Source of the DNA: Dyadobacter crusticola DSM 16708
GTDB taxonomy: Bacteria; Bacteroidota; Bacteroidia; Cytophagales; Spirosomataceae
DNA: 64,000 nucleotides
Assembly: GCF_000701505.1 (NCBI RefSeq)
Contig: NZ_JNJB01000006.1
Location: 248,001-312,000, forward strand
Direction of reading: 5' to 3'
Position 1 is the stretch's first letter. The number at the start of each line of letters is the position of its first letter. The notes beneath the pieces were generated by a model. It did not search any database and was not told the DNA's origin. It worked only from the letters and a program-made list of their open reading frames with translations. Shown here one piece after another: positions 44,892 to 54,127 of the stretch. The position numbers and the translations under genes were made by a program.

Positions 44892-45320
44892 ATGTATCCA
44901 CCGCAATTAGTGGCCCCAATGAAAGCCGAACTTGTAAATGTTGGTTTTCAGGATCTTACAACTGCCGAAGAAGTAGACAACTTCATGCAAAACACAAAAG
45001 GAACTGCACTTGTAGTGATTAACTCAGTGTGTGGCTGTGCAGCTGGCGCGGCTCGTCCGGGCGTGAGAGCAGCATTGTCGCGCAGCGAAATCAAGCCTGA
45101 CCATCTCGCAACTGTATTTGCAGGAGCAGATCTGGAAGCGACTGCAAAAATGCGCGAATATACATTGCCATATCCGCCATCTTCACCAGCTGTTGCGCTG
45201 TTTAAAGACGGAGAATTGATCCACTTTGTTGAGCGTCACCACATTGAAGGCCGTTCTGCCGAAATGATCGCGCAGCATTTGCAAATGGCGTTCGAAGAGT
45301 TTTGTGCCGAAGAAGCCTAG
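44892..45320 (+). CDS. BrxA/BrxB-family bacilliredoxin
   Basis: 142 residues. Thioredoxin-fold protein of the YphP/YqiW type, with MYPPQLVAPMKAELVNVGF at the N-terminus, active-site C47-G48-C49 in NSVCGCAAGAARPGVRAAL and HFVERHHIEGRSAEMIA near the end. In Firmicutes such proteins remove bacillithiol from thiols; the thiol in this organism is unknown. Its place after the suf operon fits redox/thiol maintenance, but the repeat-filled gap means cotranscription is not certain. A terminator follows. Confidence 0.93.
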   Translation: MYPPQLVAPMKAELVNVGFQDLTTAEEVDNFMQNTKGTALVVINSVCGCAAGAARPGVRAALSRSEIKPDHLATVFAGADLEATAKMREYTLPYPPSSPAVALFKDGELIHFVERHHIEGRSAEMIAQHLQMAFEEFCAEEA

Positions 45321-45342
45321 TTAAGAAGATCAGAACATTGAC

Positions 45343-45384
45343 ATTCGGCTACTTTCAATTAACTTGGAAGTAGCCGAATCTTTT
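45343..45384 (+). terminator. Rho-independent terminator
   Basis: A 12-bp perfect stem (45343-45354 with 45368-45379), extended inward by four more pairs including one G-T pair, a 5-base loop and a CTTTT tail, lies 22 bases after the bacilliredoxin stop. Confidence 0.9.
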
Positions 45385-45409
45385 ACAGCCTTTTTATTTC
45401 TTTATTATC

Positions 45410-46519
45410 ATGCGCGGACATCGTTTTTCCAAGTTCATACCCGCCGAGCAAGGTGCCAACAGCAAGTTTGAGCAGCTTTTTGATATTTTCCAGCAGTTGC
45501 TACTCATGACCTCCGGTGATGTAAGCGAAGCTATGTCCTGGCTTAGCGAACTGGACAGGCAGTATAATCTAACCAATGATTCTTACGGGATCGGTGACTT
45601 TTTTGAGGACCTTAAAAAGAAAGGTTATCTCACCGAAGAGCGGCAGGAAGGTGAAAACAAGCTCATAATGACTCCGAAGGCAGAAAAAAGCATTCGGAAA
45701 AGCGCACTGGATGAGATATTCGGCAAACTAAAAAGGTCAAAATCAGGCGGAAATCACCACACCCCCCATTTGGGAGTCGGAGATGAGCTGAGCAGTGACA
45801 TTCGGCAGTTTCAGTTTGGCGACACGCTGGATCAGATTGCAATGACCGAGTCCATTAAAAATGCGCAGGTCAATCACGGTATCGGCGATTTCATGCTGAT
45901 GGAAAATGACCTGGAAGTAGTGGAGCGTGAGCAGAAAACGACTACTGCTACCGTGGTGATGATCGATATCAGTCACTCCATGATCCTTTACGGGGAAGAC
46001 CGCATTACGCCTGCCAAAAAAGTAGCATTGGCGCTTGCTGAGCTGATCCGGAGCAAATATCCGAAAGATTCACTCGACATTATTGTCTTCGGAAATGATG
46101 CCTGGCAGATCCAGATCAAAGATTTGCCCTATCTTGAAGTTGGACCTTACCACACCAATACAGTTGCAGGCCTCGAATTGGCGATGGATATTCTGCGCCG
46201 CAAGAAGACGCGGAATAAACAGATTTTCATGATCACAGACGGTAAGCCAACCTGTCTCAAAGAAGGAATCCGCTATTATAAAAACAGCTTCGGCCTTGAT
46301 CGCAAGATCATTAATAAGACATTAACGCTGGCAGCACAATGTCGCAGGCTGGATATCCCTGTTACTACTTTTATGATCGCGACCGATCCTTACCTCAAAC
46401 AGTTTGTTCAAAACTTTACGCAGGTAAATAACGGCCGCGCTTATTACAGCAACCTGCAAGGGTTAGGCGGATTTGTTCTGGAAGATTTCCAGCGTAACCG
46501 CCGCAAGAATGTAAAGTAA
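45410..46519 (+). CDS. VWA-domain protein
   Basis: 369 residues, no signal peptide or membrane segment. N-terminal helical domain (FSKFIPAEQGANSKFEQLFDIFQQLL; DFFEDLKKKGYLTEE) followed by a von Willebrand factor A domain from about residue 180: VVMIDISHSMILYG with the DxSxS metal site, LDIIVFGNDAW, and FMITDGKPTCLKEG. It resembles the cytosolic VWA proteins that work with MoxR/Mg-chelatase-type AAA ATPases, but no such gene is adjacent. Function not established. Convergent with the PIG-L gene, 3 bases apart. Confidence 0.85.
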   Translation: MRGHRFSKFIPAEQGANSKFEQLFDIFQQLLLMTSGDVSEAMSWLSELDRQYNLTNDSYGIGDFFEDLKKKGYLTEERQEGENKLIMTPKAEKSIRKSALDEIFGKLKRSKSGGNHHTPHLGVGDELSSDIRQFQFGDTLDQIAMTESIKNAQVNHGIGDFMLMENDLEVVEREQKTTTATVVMIDISHSMILYGEDRITPAKKVALALAELIRSKYPKDSLDIIVFGNDAWQIQIKDLPYLEVGPYHTNTVAGLELAMDILRRKKTRNKQIFMITDGKPTCLKEGIRYYKNSFGLDRKIINKTLTLAAQCRRLDIPVTTFMIATDPYLKQFVQNFTQVNNGRAYYSNLQGLGGFVLEDFQRNRRKNVK

Positions 46520-46522
46520 AAC

Positions 46523-48997
46523 CTACTTTTTGCCTACCGAAATCATATTTGCAAACAGACGATAGGCGCCGGTCACACCCGCAGGGAGCTCTCGGAAAAA
46601 GGAAAGGCCGGTATATATGTAGTGGCCTTTCCCATATTGCGCATAAAGCAAACTACCTTCTTTTGCACTCTCCGTTTCATCATTGGCCGAAAACAATGCC
46701 TTGAAGTTCTGCTTGTCCCAATCCTGAGCGAAGTACAAGCCGCGTTCCTGAACCCAGCCTTCAAAATCCTGTTTGGTAATTTTATTAGGGAAATTCAGGA
46801 TTGGGCTGTCTGGCTGCAAAAATCGCATTTCTGCATCTTCTTCTGTTACCCGCTCACGGCCCAGCTGAATTTTATATGGACCAATTTCTTTTACTTTCTG
46901 ACCAGGGATCGTGTATTGTACCACCATTGTGCCCCCGTTTTTCACATATTCCATCAGCTTGCTTTGATAGTTTGTGAGATAATCTTCTGTATTGTAGGCA
47001 CGCACACCCACAACAATCGCGTCAAATGCGCTCAGATCTTTTGATAATCCGTTTGCATTCAGCATCGTAACCTGGCAATCCATTTGCCGCAATGCAGTAG
47101 GCACATCGTCGCCAGCACCGGCAATGTAGCCGATGTTTTTGGCAGTAGTTTTGACGTCAATTTTCGCCAGTTTGGCCTCAGATACTGGGAAGATGGTTTG
47201 CGAAGGAATGTGACGGTATGCAATGGTTCGGATGGACTTGTCAAAAGTCACGCCGTCAACGGTAGCGACAGCTTTGAGCGAAACTTCCTGATTATTGATT
47301 GGCGGCGTGATGATAAATGAAAAGTATTGCTGCTCGTACTTATTGGTCAATGTAAAATTGGCAGACTCAGGGACAGACTTCCAGCCGGCTGGTATCTGTG
47401 GTTTGAGTACGCCGCTCACATTACTTTTCTGCGCCTCTACCACCATCGTCACCGTTTTCGGCTCAGCCGAGGCAAAGATGTATACTGGTTCTGCAATGGT
47501 TGTGGTAACTGCCGGACGAATTTCAAACGGACGGTAAATCTCTCCTTCGGCAGGATCAGTGGATTTGTAAATCCAGGGCCGTGCAAATGAAAAACGCTGA
47601 CCGCCGATTTCGAATGTAAAAGTGGTAACAGTTTCTGGACGGTTCTCAGGAAAACCGATATCTTCTTGTTTGTCAATCTGGAAAACACCCTTTTCAATAG
47701 GCTTTTCGAGCCAGTAAGGCTGACTGATTTTTAGTGTCTCTGGCAGCTTCGTTTTTAATCCAAAATTGTTGAGCTCATTCTCATTCAGCGCAAGATTGAG
47801 TAAGCTGTCTTTTTCTTTGCCGATCCAATGCATTGAAACGAGCTTCACAGGATAGTCGGAGCGCTTTATTACTGAAACATTCACCGTGGCTATATCGCCT
47901 GCAACTGCTGAGAAGTCGGCAGGGTTTGACTCAAACCAAAGTCCTGCACATTGGATAATCAGGTCACGTACTTCCTCTTTTTTTGCTTTTACATAAATAT
48001 TTGCGGTATCCAGCTTGGTAAGCTCTGCATTGATCTTTAACAGATCGGGAATGGAAGCGGAAGGTTTGTTGACCGAAAAATTCCGGATTGTCTGCGTAAC
48101 CAGCGCCTGTACCTTTTCACTTCCTTTAACCCTTTTCCAGCTGATATCCACATCGTCAAATAGCGACTTCTGGGCGGGCTGGCCTACTTTATGGAGGAAA
48201 AAATCAATGCGCTCGCCCCGCTGAGGTGAACTGCCAAAGCCCTGGCTTTTGTGCTGACTCCGGCTTTCCGCTGCAATTTCCGTGTAAGATTTACCTAGAA
48301 CCGGATTGTAGCCGCCGATTTCAATGGAGATAAAAGGACTTTTTTCGCCGGTAGGCTTCTGGTTTGTAAAGCCGGGCGTGTAAGTGTTCCATACCAGGCG
48401 TTTTGTTTGCCAGGGTTTTACAAATTTAAGTTGATCAGGATATGCATTCGGATCTGCTGCCAGCTTAAAACCTTCTTCGGCAAGATATGCGGAAGTCTGG
48501 TGGTGACCGTGGCCGGCGCGGGGATCAGGTGGGAAGCGGGTAATGATAACGTCCGGACGGAATTTCCGGATCATCCAAACCACATCTCCCTGCACCTTTT
48601 TTGCATCCCAGAAATGCAGGGTTTCGTCCCGCGTTTTGGAAAAACCAAAATCATAAGCACGGGAAAAAAACTGTTGTGCCCCGTCGATGCGCCTTGCCCC
48701 GAGTAATTCCTGCGTTCTGATTACACCGATATTATAACCTTGCTCTGCGCCGATCAGGTTCTGTCCGCCGTCGCCTCTTGTTAGAGACAGGTACCCGGTC
48801 CGCACCATTTGATCTTTCGATAAATACGAAAGCATCAATGTATTTTCATCATCCGGGTGAGCTGCAATGTAAAGTACCGAGCCAAGTACATTGAGCTTTT
48901 TGACGTTCTGAAAAATCTCGCTGGAAGAAAGAGAAGGATTTTGAGCAGAAACTGTAAAGAAGGTAAATGCAAAAACAATCGTAAAAAATCGGCGCAT
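46523..48997 (-). CDS. PIG-L/LmbE-family deacetylase, exported, with large C-terminal region
   Basis: 824 residues. A signal peptide (to about 18, VSAQN) is followed by the PIG-L domain: AAHPDDE (zinc-binding His47, Asp50), LTRGDGGQN, and the second zinc histidines in AGHGHHQTSA. Such enzymes deacetylate N-acetyl sugars or related amines. Beyond residue 300 lies a long NEW3/beta-sandwich-rich region (VTTFTFEIGGQRFSFARPW; VVEAQKSNVSGVLKPQIPAGW) and a C-terminal GATase-like segment (VGVRAYNTEDYLTNYQSKLMEYVKNGG) that probably binds carbohydrate or holds the protein in place. The substrate is not known. Confidence 0.88.
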   Translation of the reverse strand: MRRFFTIVFAFTFFTVSAQNPSLSSSEIFQNVKKLNVLGSVLYIAAHPDDENTLMLSYLSKDQMVRTGYLSLTRGDGGQNLIGAEQGYNIGVIRTQELLGARRIDGAQQFFSRAYDFGFSKTRDETLHFWDAKKVQGDVVWMIRKFRPDVIITRFPPDPRAGHGHHQTSAYLAEEGFKLAADPNAYPDQLKFVKPWQTKRLVWNTYTPGFTNQKPTGEKSPFISIEIGGYNPVLGKSYTEIAAESRSQHKSQGFGSSPQRGERIDFFLHKVGQPAQKSLFDDVDISWKRVKGSEKVQALVTQTIRNFSVNKPSASIPDLLKINAELTKLDTANIYVKAKKEEVRDLIIQCAGLWFESNPADFSAVAGDIATVNVSVIKRSDYPVKLVSMHWIGKEKDSLLNLALNENELNNFGLKTKLPETLKISQPYWLEKPIEKGVFQIDKQEDIGFPENRPETVTTFTFEIGGQRFSFARPWIYKSTDPAEGEIYRPFEIRPAVTTTIAEPVYIFASAEPKTVTMVVEAQKSNVSGVLKPQIPAGWKSVPESANFTLTNKYEQQYFSFIITPPINNQEVSLKAVATVDGVTFDKSIRTIAYRHIPSQTIFPVSEAKLAKIDVKTTAKNIGYIAGAGDDVPTALRQMDCQVTMLNANGLSKDLSAFDAIVVGVRAYNTEDYLTNYQSKLMEYVKNGGTMVVQYTIPGQKVKEIGPYKIQLGRERVTEEDAEMRFLQPDSPILNFPNKITKQDFEGWVQERGLYFAQDWDKQNFKALFSANDETESAKEGSLLYAQYGKGHYIYTGLSFFRELPAGVTGAYRLFANMISVGKK

Positions 48998-49028
48998 AGA
49001 TGGTTGGGGTTAGAGGCTTCAATCCGGA

Positions 49029-49655
49029 CTATAAGGTCCAGGTCAGTACATAATCTTCAAAGGTATCGTAAGCTATTCTGACAGCTTCGTTTGTGTCCTT
49101 TCTTGCAAGCAAAACTTCAAATTCTCCGTTTTGGTTGCTTTTAAAAGGTGTAATCGTAATGTGTTTTTTCAAATCCAGCTCAGCGTCACCGGCATACTTG
49201 AATGCGGATTCCTTGGCAGACCAGATCAAATGCAGCAGGAGATTATCTTCTGCATGTATCCATTGTTGCTCTTCTTCATTCAAAAAATAATCAATTCCTT
49301 TTGAGATCGAAGGCTTCATCTGCTGGATATCTACTCCAACAGACTGGTCAGGAGCAATATACACCGCTGCGAAATCTCCTGAATGCGACATTGAAAGCTG
49401 AAAGTCAGTATCCGGAATATGAGGTTTCCTGTTAGTATCATACCAAACGACCGGCGGCCGGGAAGTAAGTTCCTGGATCAGCATGCGGCAGGAAAGCCAT
49501 TCTTGTTTTCTTTTGTCCTTCGGGATGGTATTAAGTTGCGCAAATGCCTCTTCCGGAAGCTGAACCAGACTCCGCAATTCCTGCCAGGTTTCGGTCATAT
49601 GCCAAATTCCAAGTCGGGCTTGCGGAGAGATGGTTTTTATGCAACTAATTCCCAT
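49029..49655 (-). CDS. 4'-phosphopantetheinyl transferase superfamily protein
   Basis: 208 residues. It moves phosphopantetheine from CoA to an acyl carrier protein. Sfp-like signature motifs: SVGVDIQ (Mg-binding Asp) and WSAKESAFKYAG (WxxKEAxxK type), with MSHSGDFAAVYIA preceding. It is divergent from the dialkylresorcinol cluster, 60 bases from its first gene, and is the likely activator of the ACP at 62049. The start at 49655 gives a plausible N-terminus; an internal ATG is possible. Confidence 0.93.
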   Translation of the reverse strand: MGISCIKTISPQARLGIWHMTETWQELRSLVQLPEEAFAQLNTIPKDKRKQEWLSCRMLIQELTSRPPVVWYDTNRKPHIPDTDFQLSMSHSGDFAAVYIAPDQSVGVDIQQMKPSISKGIDYFLNEEEQQWIHAEDNLLLHLIWSAKESAFKYAGDAELDLKKHITITPFKSNQNGEFEVLLARKDTNEAVRIAYDTFEDYVLTWTL

Positions 49656-49662
49656 TAATCGT

Positions 49663-49670
49663 TAATTTTG
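49663..49670 (+). promoter_or_regulatory. Candidate -7 promoter box for the dialkylresorcinol gene run
   Basis: TAATTTTG matches TAnnTTTG exactly in the 60-base divergent gap, 45 bases before the ATG at 49716. It also argues against the in-frame TTG at 49668, which lies within the box, as a start codon. Confidence 0.5.
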
Positions 49671-49715
49671 ATCATAAAACAACTGCGCATCAACTGGCAG
49701 CGCATTGAATTTCTT

Positions 49716-51425
49716 ATGTGGCCAAAAAACAAAATCGCCCGATCTGTTCTCAAAGCACTCTCCATTTTCCTGTTGGTAATCGGAATATTGTTCGGGCTAT
49801 TCCTGTGGCGGATCAGTCTTCCTGCCCCGAAAATTGAAAGTAATAAAACTCCTGATAGTTACAAACGCGTACAGCTAGGGAAAGATCATTATGCGGTCGG
49901 TAACTGCTGGTTGAAAAAGAATAAACACGGGATTTGGGAAATGTACCTGGAAGGCGCGCCATACGAGCGAGGACTGATTTATGGTGTGCTTGCCAAAGAG
50001 TTAATGGAAAAGCAGGAAGTCCATTTCGTCGGACAGATCAACGAATTGATTCCAAGTTCCATGTTTTTACAGGTGCTGAAAGGGTTTGTGGGATGGTTTA
50101 ACCGGGACATTTACAAATACATTCCGGAGGAAAATCAGCAGGAGATTTATGGGGTTTCGCGATCATTTTCAGACCAGTTCAACTATATCGGGCCGAAATA
50201 TTACCGGATTATGAACTACCACGCCGCGCATGATATCGGTCACGCGCTGACGGATATGAATGTGGTCGTAGGCTGTACTTCATTCGCAGTTAAGAATGGA
50301 CTATCCGCTGATTCGACTTTGCTGATTGCGCGCAACTTTGACTTTTACATGGGCGATGCATTCGCCGAGGACAAGTTGATCGTGTTCATGAAACCCGACA
50401 AGGGTTATAAATTCGCTTCATATTCGTGGGCAGGGTTAACGGGCGTAGTGTCGGGAATGAATGAAAAAGGGATTACGGTTACATTGAATGCGTCCAAATC
50501 TGATGTTCCATTTACGGCCAAGGAGCCTATTTCAATTCTTGCGCGGGAAATTTTACAATATGCTTCCAATATCGAAGAAGCTACGGAAATCGCCCAGCGC
50601 AGTGAAACTTTCGTGTCTGAGTCACTGCTGATTGGTTCCGCGGCTGACAAGAAGGCGGTAATTATCGAAAAGTCACCCCAGAAAATGGATGTTTATGAAT
50701 CAGGTAAAGATTATCTCGTTTGTGCCAACCACTACCAGGGCAGCACATTTCTCAGCGATTCGGTGAACATCAAAAACATTGCTACTTCTGACTCCAAGGC
50801 ACGATTTGATCGCATGACGCAATTAATGGAGCGTTCCTATCCTTTGGACGTGAATGAAGCTGCGACTATTTTGCGCGATAAGAATGGAATTGACGACAAA
50901 TTTATCGGGTATGGAAATGCGAAATCTCTCAATCAGCTGATCGCGCACCACGGTATCCTTTTTAAACCTGAACAAAAAGAAATGTGGATCTCCGCGCCGC
51001 CTTACCAGCTGGGCGCATTTATTCATTACAACTTGAATGATGTTTTTTCAGGCAGAACGAGTTTAGAAGAAGCTCAAATGATCAGTGAAGACCCATTCCT
51101 AAAATCAGCGGATTACCGCCAATTCGAAGCATTTAAGGAGACCCGGCAGAAGATCACGAAGTTTGTGATGATCGGAATTCCATTTGAGTTGACGCCGGCA
51201 GCTGAGCGAAACTTTATCGCAAGTAACCCGAAAAGCTACGTGACCTATGTTGCGCTGGGAGATTATTTTAAAGCCAAAGAACAAAATAAAAAGGCGATCA
51301 GCTACTATGAGCAGGCGCTAAAATTGGATGTAGCCTCGGTTCGCGAGGCAGAAGGTATCGAACGGAAGATAGCGGATTGCCAAAACATCAAGCGGTCAGG
51401 GTTCTTTTTCAAAAGAGATAGTTAA
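49716..51425 (+). CDS. C45-family autoproteolytic acyltransferase/hydrolase, membrane-anchored
   Basis: 569 residues from the ATG at 49716. An N-terminal transmembrane anchor (about 13-33, LKALSIFLLVIGILFGLFLW) leads to an Ntn-hydrolase of the penicillin acyltransferase/AAT type (C45). The autocleavage nucleophile is expected at Cys187 in VVGCTSFAV, followed by the family segment LLIARNFDFYMGDAFAED, YSWAGLTGVVSGMNEKGITVTLNAS and CANHYQG. A tetratricopeptide-like helix pair lies near the C-terminus (YVALGDYFKAKEQNKKAISYYEQAL). The family transfers acyl groups or cleaves amides. As first gene of this cluster, it may act in acylation or ester assembly; this is inference. Its stop overlaps the next start (TAATG). 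Confidence 0.85.
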   Translation: MWPKNKIARSVLKALSIFLLVIGILFGLFLWRISLPAPKIESNKTPDSYKRVQLGKDHYAVGNCWLKKNKHGIWEMYLEGAPYERGLIYGVLAKELMEKQEVHFVGQINELIPSSMFLQVLKGFVGWFNRDIYKYIPEENQQEIYGVSRSFSDQFNYIGPKYYRIMNYHAAHDIGHALTDMNVVVGCTSFAVKNGLSADSTLLIARNFDFYMGDAFAEDKLIVFMKPDKGYKFASYSWAGLTGVVSGMNEKGITVTLNASKSDVPFTAKEPISILAREILQYASNIEEATEIAQRSETFVSESLLIGSAADKKAVIIEKSPQKMDVYESGKDYLVCANHYQGSTFLSDSVNIKNIATSDSKARFDRMTQLMERSYPLDVNEAATILRDKNGIDDKFIGYGNAKSLNQLIAHHGILFKPEQKEMWISAPPYQLGAFIHYNLNDVFSGRTSLEEAQMISEDPFLKSADYRQFEAFKETRQKITKFVMIGIPFELTPAAERNFIASNPKSYVTYVALGDYFKAKEQNKKAISYYEQALKLDVASVREAEGIERKIADCQNIKRSGFFFKRDS

Positions 51426-52687
51426 TGAGTCAAATAGCATACCGAGAGGCGCAGGATAACCGCCTTAAATATTTGTTGTCCTACGTAAGTGACCACTCAC
51501 CTTACTATCAACGGGTTTTTCGTGAGCACGGGGTTGATATTGAAGCTGTTTTCAAAATTGCTGACCTTAACTCACTTCCATTCACAACGAAAGACAATCT
51601 GGCTGCGGCTAATGATGATTTTCTTTGTGTGCCAAAGAGCCGGATCGCAGATTATGTAACAACCTCCGGCACGCTCAGCGTCCCCGTTGCATTTTACCTC
51701 ACGGATTCGGATATCGAAAGATTAGCTGCGAATGAAGCGGAGTCATTCAAATGCGCTGGTGGGAGTGAACGCGATATTTACCAGTTAATGACCACTATCG
51801 ATCGCAGGTTCATGGCCGGACTTGCCTACTGGATGGGCGCGCGAAAAATGGGAGCGGGTATGATCCGCGTGGGACCCGGAGCTCCGTTCCTGCAATGGGA
51901 GTCAATCCAGCGGTTTTCGCCGACCGTCATTATAGCCATACCTTCATTTATTCCAAGATTGATAGATTACGCGATCGCGAACGGGATCGATTTTCAGTCT
52001 TCAAGCATTCAGTCAATCATTTGCATTGGCGAGCCGATCCGGAACCCTGATTTTACATATAATGAATTGGGAAAAAGAATCACCTCGCAATGGAATGTGA
52101 AGTTGTTCTCTACCTATGCATCCACCGAAATGGGCGCCGCATTCACAGAATGTAGTGAAGGAAAAGGCGGCCACTTGAATCCGGATTTGCTGATTCTTGA
52201 AGTAGTAGATGAGCAAGGCCAGGCGGTGGAGGAGGGCGGACTGGGGGAAGTAGTAGTCACAACGTTGGGTGTGGAAGGTATGCCGCTGATCCGCTATAAA
52301 ACGGGGGATCTTTGTCATGTATATTATAGTCCGTGCGCGTGCGGCCGCACAAGTCCGCGGCTCGGTCCGGTAGTGGGAAGAAAGCAGCAGATGATCAAGT
52401 TCAAGGGTACCACCATTTTCCCGCCGGCGATTTTTGATGTACTTGATATGGTCAAGGAAATTGAGCTGTATCAGGTGGTAATATCAAAAAACGAGTTTGG
52501 AAATGATGAGATAACTGTACTGTTAGCTATGCAGTTACATACGCCGGCTTTCCGTGAAATGCTCCATTCTCTGTTCAAATCCAAGCTCCGGGTAACGCCC
52601 GTTTTTGAGTTTATAACCGCTGAAGAACTCTCCTTCCGAATCTTCCGCCAGGAGAAACGCAAACCTGAAAAATTGATATATATTTGA
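51425..52687 (+). CDS. Phenylacetate-CoA ligase-like adenylate-forming enzyme
   Basis: 420 residues. Resembles PaaK/CoF synthetase-type adenylate-forming enzymes: LNSLPFTTKDNLAAAND, the phosphate-binding loop TTSGTLSVPVAFYLTD, FSTYASTEMGAAFTEC, PLIRYKTGDLCHVYYSPCACGRTSPRLGPVVGRKQQMIKFKG. A metal site like that of PaaK (CxCGR) is visible in the last segment. It would activate a carboxylic acid as adenylate or CoA thioester. Within a resorcinol/polyene locus an aryl or fatty acid is plausible as substrate. Its ATG overlaps the stop of the C45 gene (TAATG), implying coupled translation. Confidence 0.85.
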   Translation: MSQIAYREAQDNRLKYLLSYVSDHSPYYQRVFREHGVDIEAVFKIADLNSLPFTTKDNLAAANDDFLCVPKSRIADYVTTSGTLSVPVAFYLTDSDIERLAANEAESFKCAGGSERDIYQLMTTIDRRFMAGLAYWMGARKMGAGMIRVGPGAPFLQWESIQRFSPTVIIAIPSFIPRLIDYAIANGIDFQSSSIQSIICIGEPIRNPDFTYNELGKRITSQWNVKLFSTYASTEMGAAFTECSEGKGGHLNPDLLILEVVDEQGQAVEEGGLGEVVVTTLGVEGMPLIRYKTGDLCHVYYSPCACGRTSPRLGPVVGRKQQMIKFKGTTIFPPAIFDVLDMVKEIELYQVVISKNEFGNDEITVLLAMQLHTPAFREMLHSLFKSKLRVTPVFEFITAEELSFRIFRQEKRKPEKLIYI

Positions 52688-52720
52688 GCCTCTATCACTT
52701 AAATACTTGTCAGTTAGTCC

Positions 52721-53335
52721 ATGAAAAAGTTCGTTTTTGCATCCGTAATAGCTATGGTTGCCCTGAGTTTCAATGCTTCAATCGCCCAGAGAGTAGAGGC
52801 GCGTTCCGGAGATGTCGCCGTTTTATCGGGACAAAAAATCGTCAATGTAGAGTACGACTATTCTAGTTTCGGGGTAGGTAAATTTGCTACCGAGCAGGAG
52901 TATGTCGATAAGAAATCGGCCGAGTACAATGCGAAAGAATCCGGGAAGGGAGATGCCTGGAAAAAAGCCTGGGTCGACGACCGCAAAAATCGTTTTGAGC
53001 CGAAATTCGAAGAGTTATTTAACAAGGGAATGGAGGACAAAGGATTGCAGGTTGTACAATCACGTCCGGATGCGGCGTATACCATGATCGTGCGGACCAA
53101 ATTTGTAGAGCCCGGCTTCAATGTGGGTGTAATGCGCAAGAATGCCTATATCGATTACGAGATTGATGTGGTGGAATCCAATAACAAATCTGGAAAAGTG
53201 GCTGAGCTGGCCATGAGAAATGTACCAGGCGCTGTGGCTTTCGGAATGGACTTCGATACGGGCGCCCGTTTGGCTGAATCCTATGCAAAAGCTGGAAAAA
53301 CGCTGGCTGCATTCCTCGAAAGAAAAATGAAGTAG
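52721..53335 (+). CDS. Secreted protein of unknown function, cluster gene
   Basis: 204 residues. A signal peptide (about 1-22, ASIAQ) leads to an alpha/beta sequence with VLSGQKIVNVEYDYSSFGVGKFATEQEYVDKK, a helix FEPKFEELFNKGMEDKGLQVVQ, YTMIVRTKFVEPGFNVG and a C-terminal helix LAESYAKAGKTLAAFLERK. The strand-helix order loosely recalls TolB-N/DUF4410-like periplasmic folds, but I do not identify a family. Nothing suggests catalysis. Located between the ligase-like gene (33 bases upstream) and another secreted unknown (23 bases downstream). Confidence 0.6.
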   Translation: MKKFVFASVIAMVALSFNASIAQRVEARSGDVAVLSGQKIVNVEYDYSSFGVGKFATEQEYVDKKSAEYNAKESGKGDAWKKAWVDDRKNRFEPKFEELFNKGMEDKGLQVVQSRPDAAYTMIVRTKFVEPGFNVGVMRKNAYIDYEIDVVESNNKSGKVAELAMRNVPGAVAFGMDFDTGARLAESYAKAGKTLAAFLERKMK

Positions 53336-53358
53336 TTAATCACTCGATACCTCAGGTT

Positions 53359-53991
53359 ATGAAGAAGTTAGTACTGTTTGCTCTCCTGCTCTGCAATGCG
53401 GGAGCTGTTTTGGCTGATCATACAATGGCCGACCTGTTTGCAGGAAAAGCAAAGGTGGTTTTTCTCGGACTTGATTTTACACAAGCCAAGTACGTAGGCT
53501 CCGTAGGGTTCACAGATCCTGGCGCAATCCAGAACCAGCACATGGTGAGCTGGAATAATCTGATCGAAATGGAGCCAAAGAAATTCTCGCTTCAAAAAGC
53601 ATTCAATCTCAACGATGGTCAGTATGTTTCCAAGGTTGAGGATATGATTAAATTCAATAAATCAGTGAATGTGGCTGAGAACATCACGGAAACTGCGAAC
53701 AGCATTACAGAAGATCAGGTTAAGAAATCGGTTGCCAAATATTTGCTGAGCGAGAAGGACGGGATTGGGATCGTGTACGTGGTGGAAAACCTGAGTAAAA
53801 CCGCCGAGAAAATGACAGCCTGGGTCACATTCATTGATCTGAGCACGAAAAAGGTGCTTTATACCGAGCATGTTGAAGGAAAAGCAGGCGGTTTCGGGTT
53901 CAGGAATTATTGGGCTGGCGCCGTTTACAAGATCAACCAGGAGATCGACTCCAAGCTGTACAAGAAGTGGAGTAAGTCTTTCAAAGGCTGA
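53359..53991 (+). CDS. Secreted protein of unknown function, cluster gene
   Basis: 210 residues. Signal peptide (about 1-19, AGAVLADH), then VVFLGLDFTQAKYVGSVGFTDPGAIQNQHMVSW, FNLNDGQYVSKVEDMIKFNKS, and an alternating beta segment GIGIVYVVENLSKTAEKMTAWVTFIDLSTKKVLYTEHVEGKAGGFGFRNYWAGAVYKINQEI. The GGFGFRNYWAG stretch is distinctive. I recognise no named family. It is 23 bases after the previous gene and followed by the 136-base gap with an inverted repeat. Confidence 0.6.
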   Translation: MKKLVLFALLLCNAGAVLADHTMADLFAGKAKVVFLGLDFTQAKYVGSVGFTDPGAIQNQHMVSWNNLIEMEPKKFSLQKAFNLNDGQYVSKVEDMIKFNKSVNVAENITETANSITEDQVKKSVAKYLLSEKDGIGIVYVVENLSKTAEKMTAWVTFIDLSTKKVLYTEHVEGKAGGFGFRNYWAGAVYKINQEIDSKLYKKWSKSFKG

Positions 53992-54058
53992 GAAAATAAA
54001 TAGAATTGCGTATTTTTAAAGCTCAGAATTTAATACCGATACCATACTGTTGCCTGAT

Positions 54059-54102
54059 AAGCTGTGATTTGTTTGCCGGTTTCGGTGAACTTTTCACAGC
54101 TT
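54059..54102. promoter_or_regulatory. 9-bp inverted repeat in the gap before the YdcF-like gene
   Basis: AAGCTGTGA at 54059-54067 is matched by TCACAGCTT at 54094-54102, with a 26-base spacer containing a small CCG/CGG stem. The right arm is not followed by a T run, so it is not a typical terminator. It could be an operator or mRNA structure. Confidence 0.35.
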
Positions 54103-54127
54103 ACTGCTTAAATTACAATCACAACTT

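Noticed and set aside
49668-49715. TTG start for the C45 gene
   Set aside because: TTG at 49668 falls within a perfect -7 promoter box; the ATG at 49716 is a better start before the transmembrane anchor.
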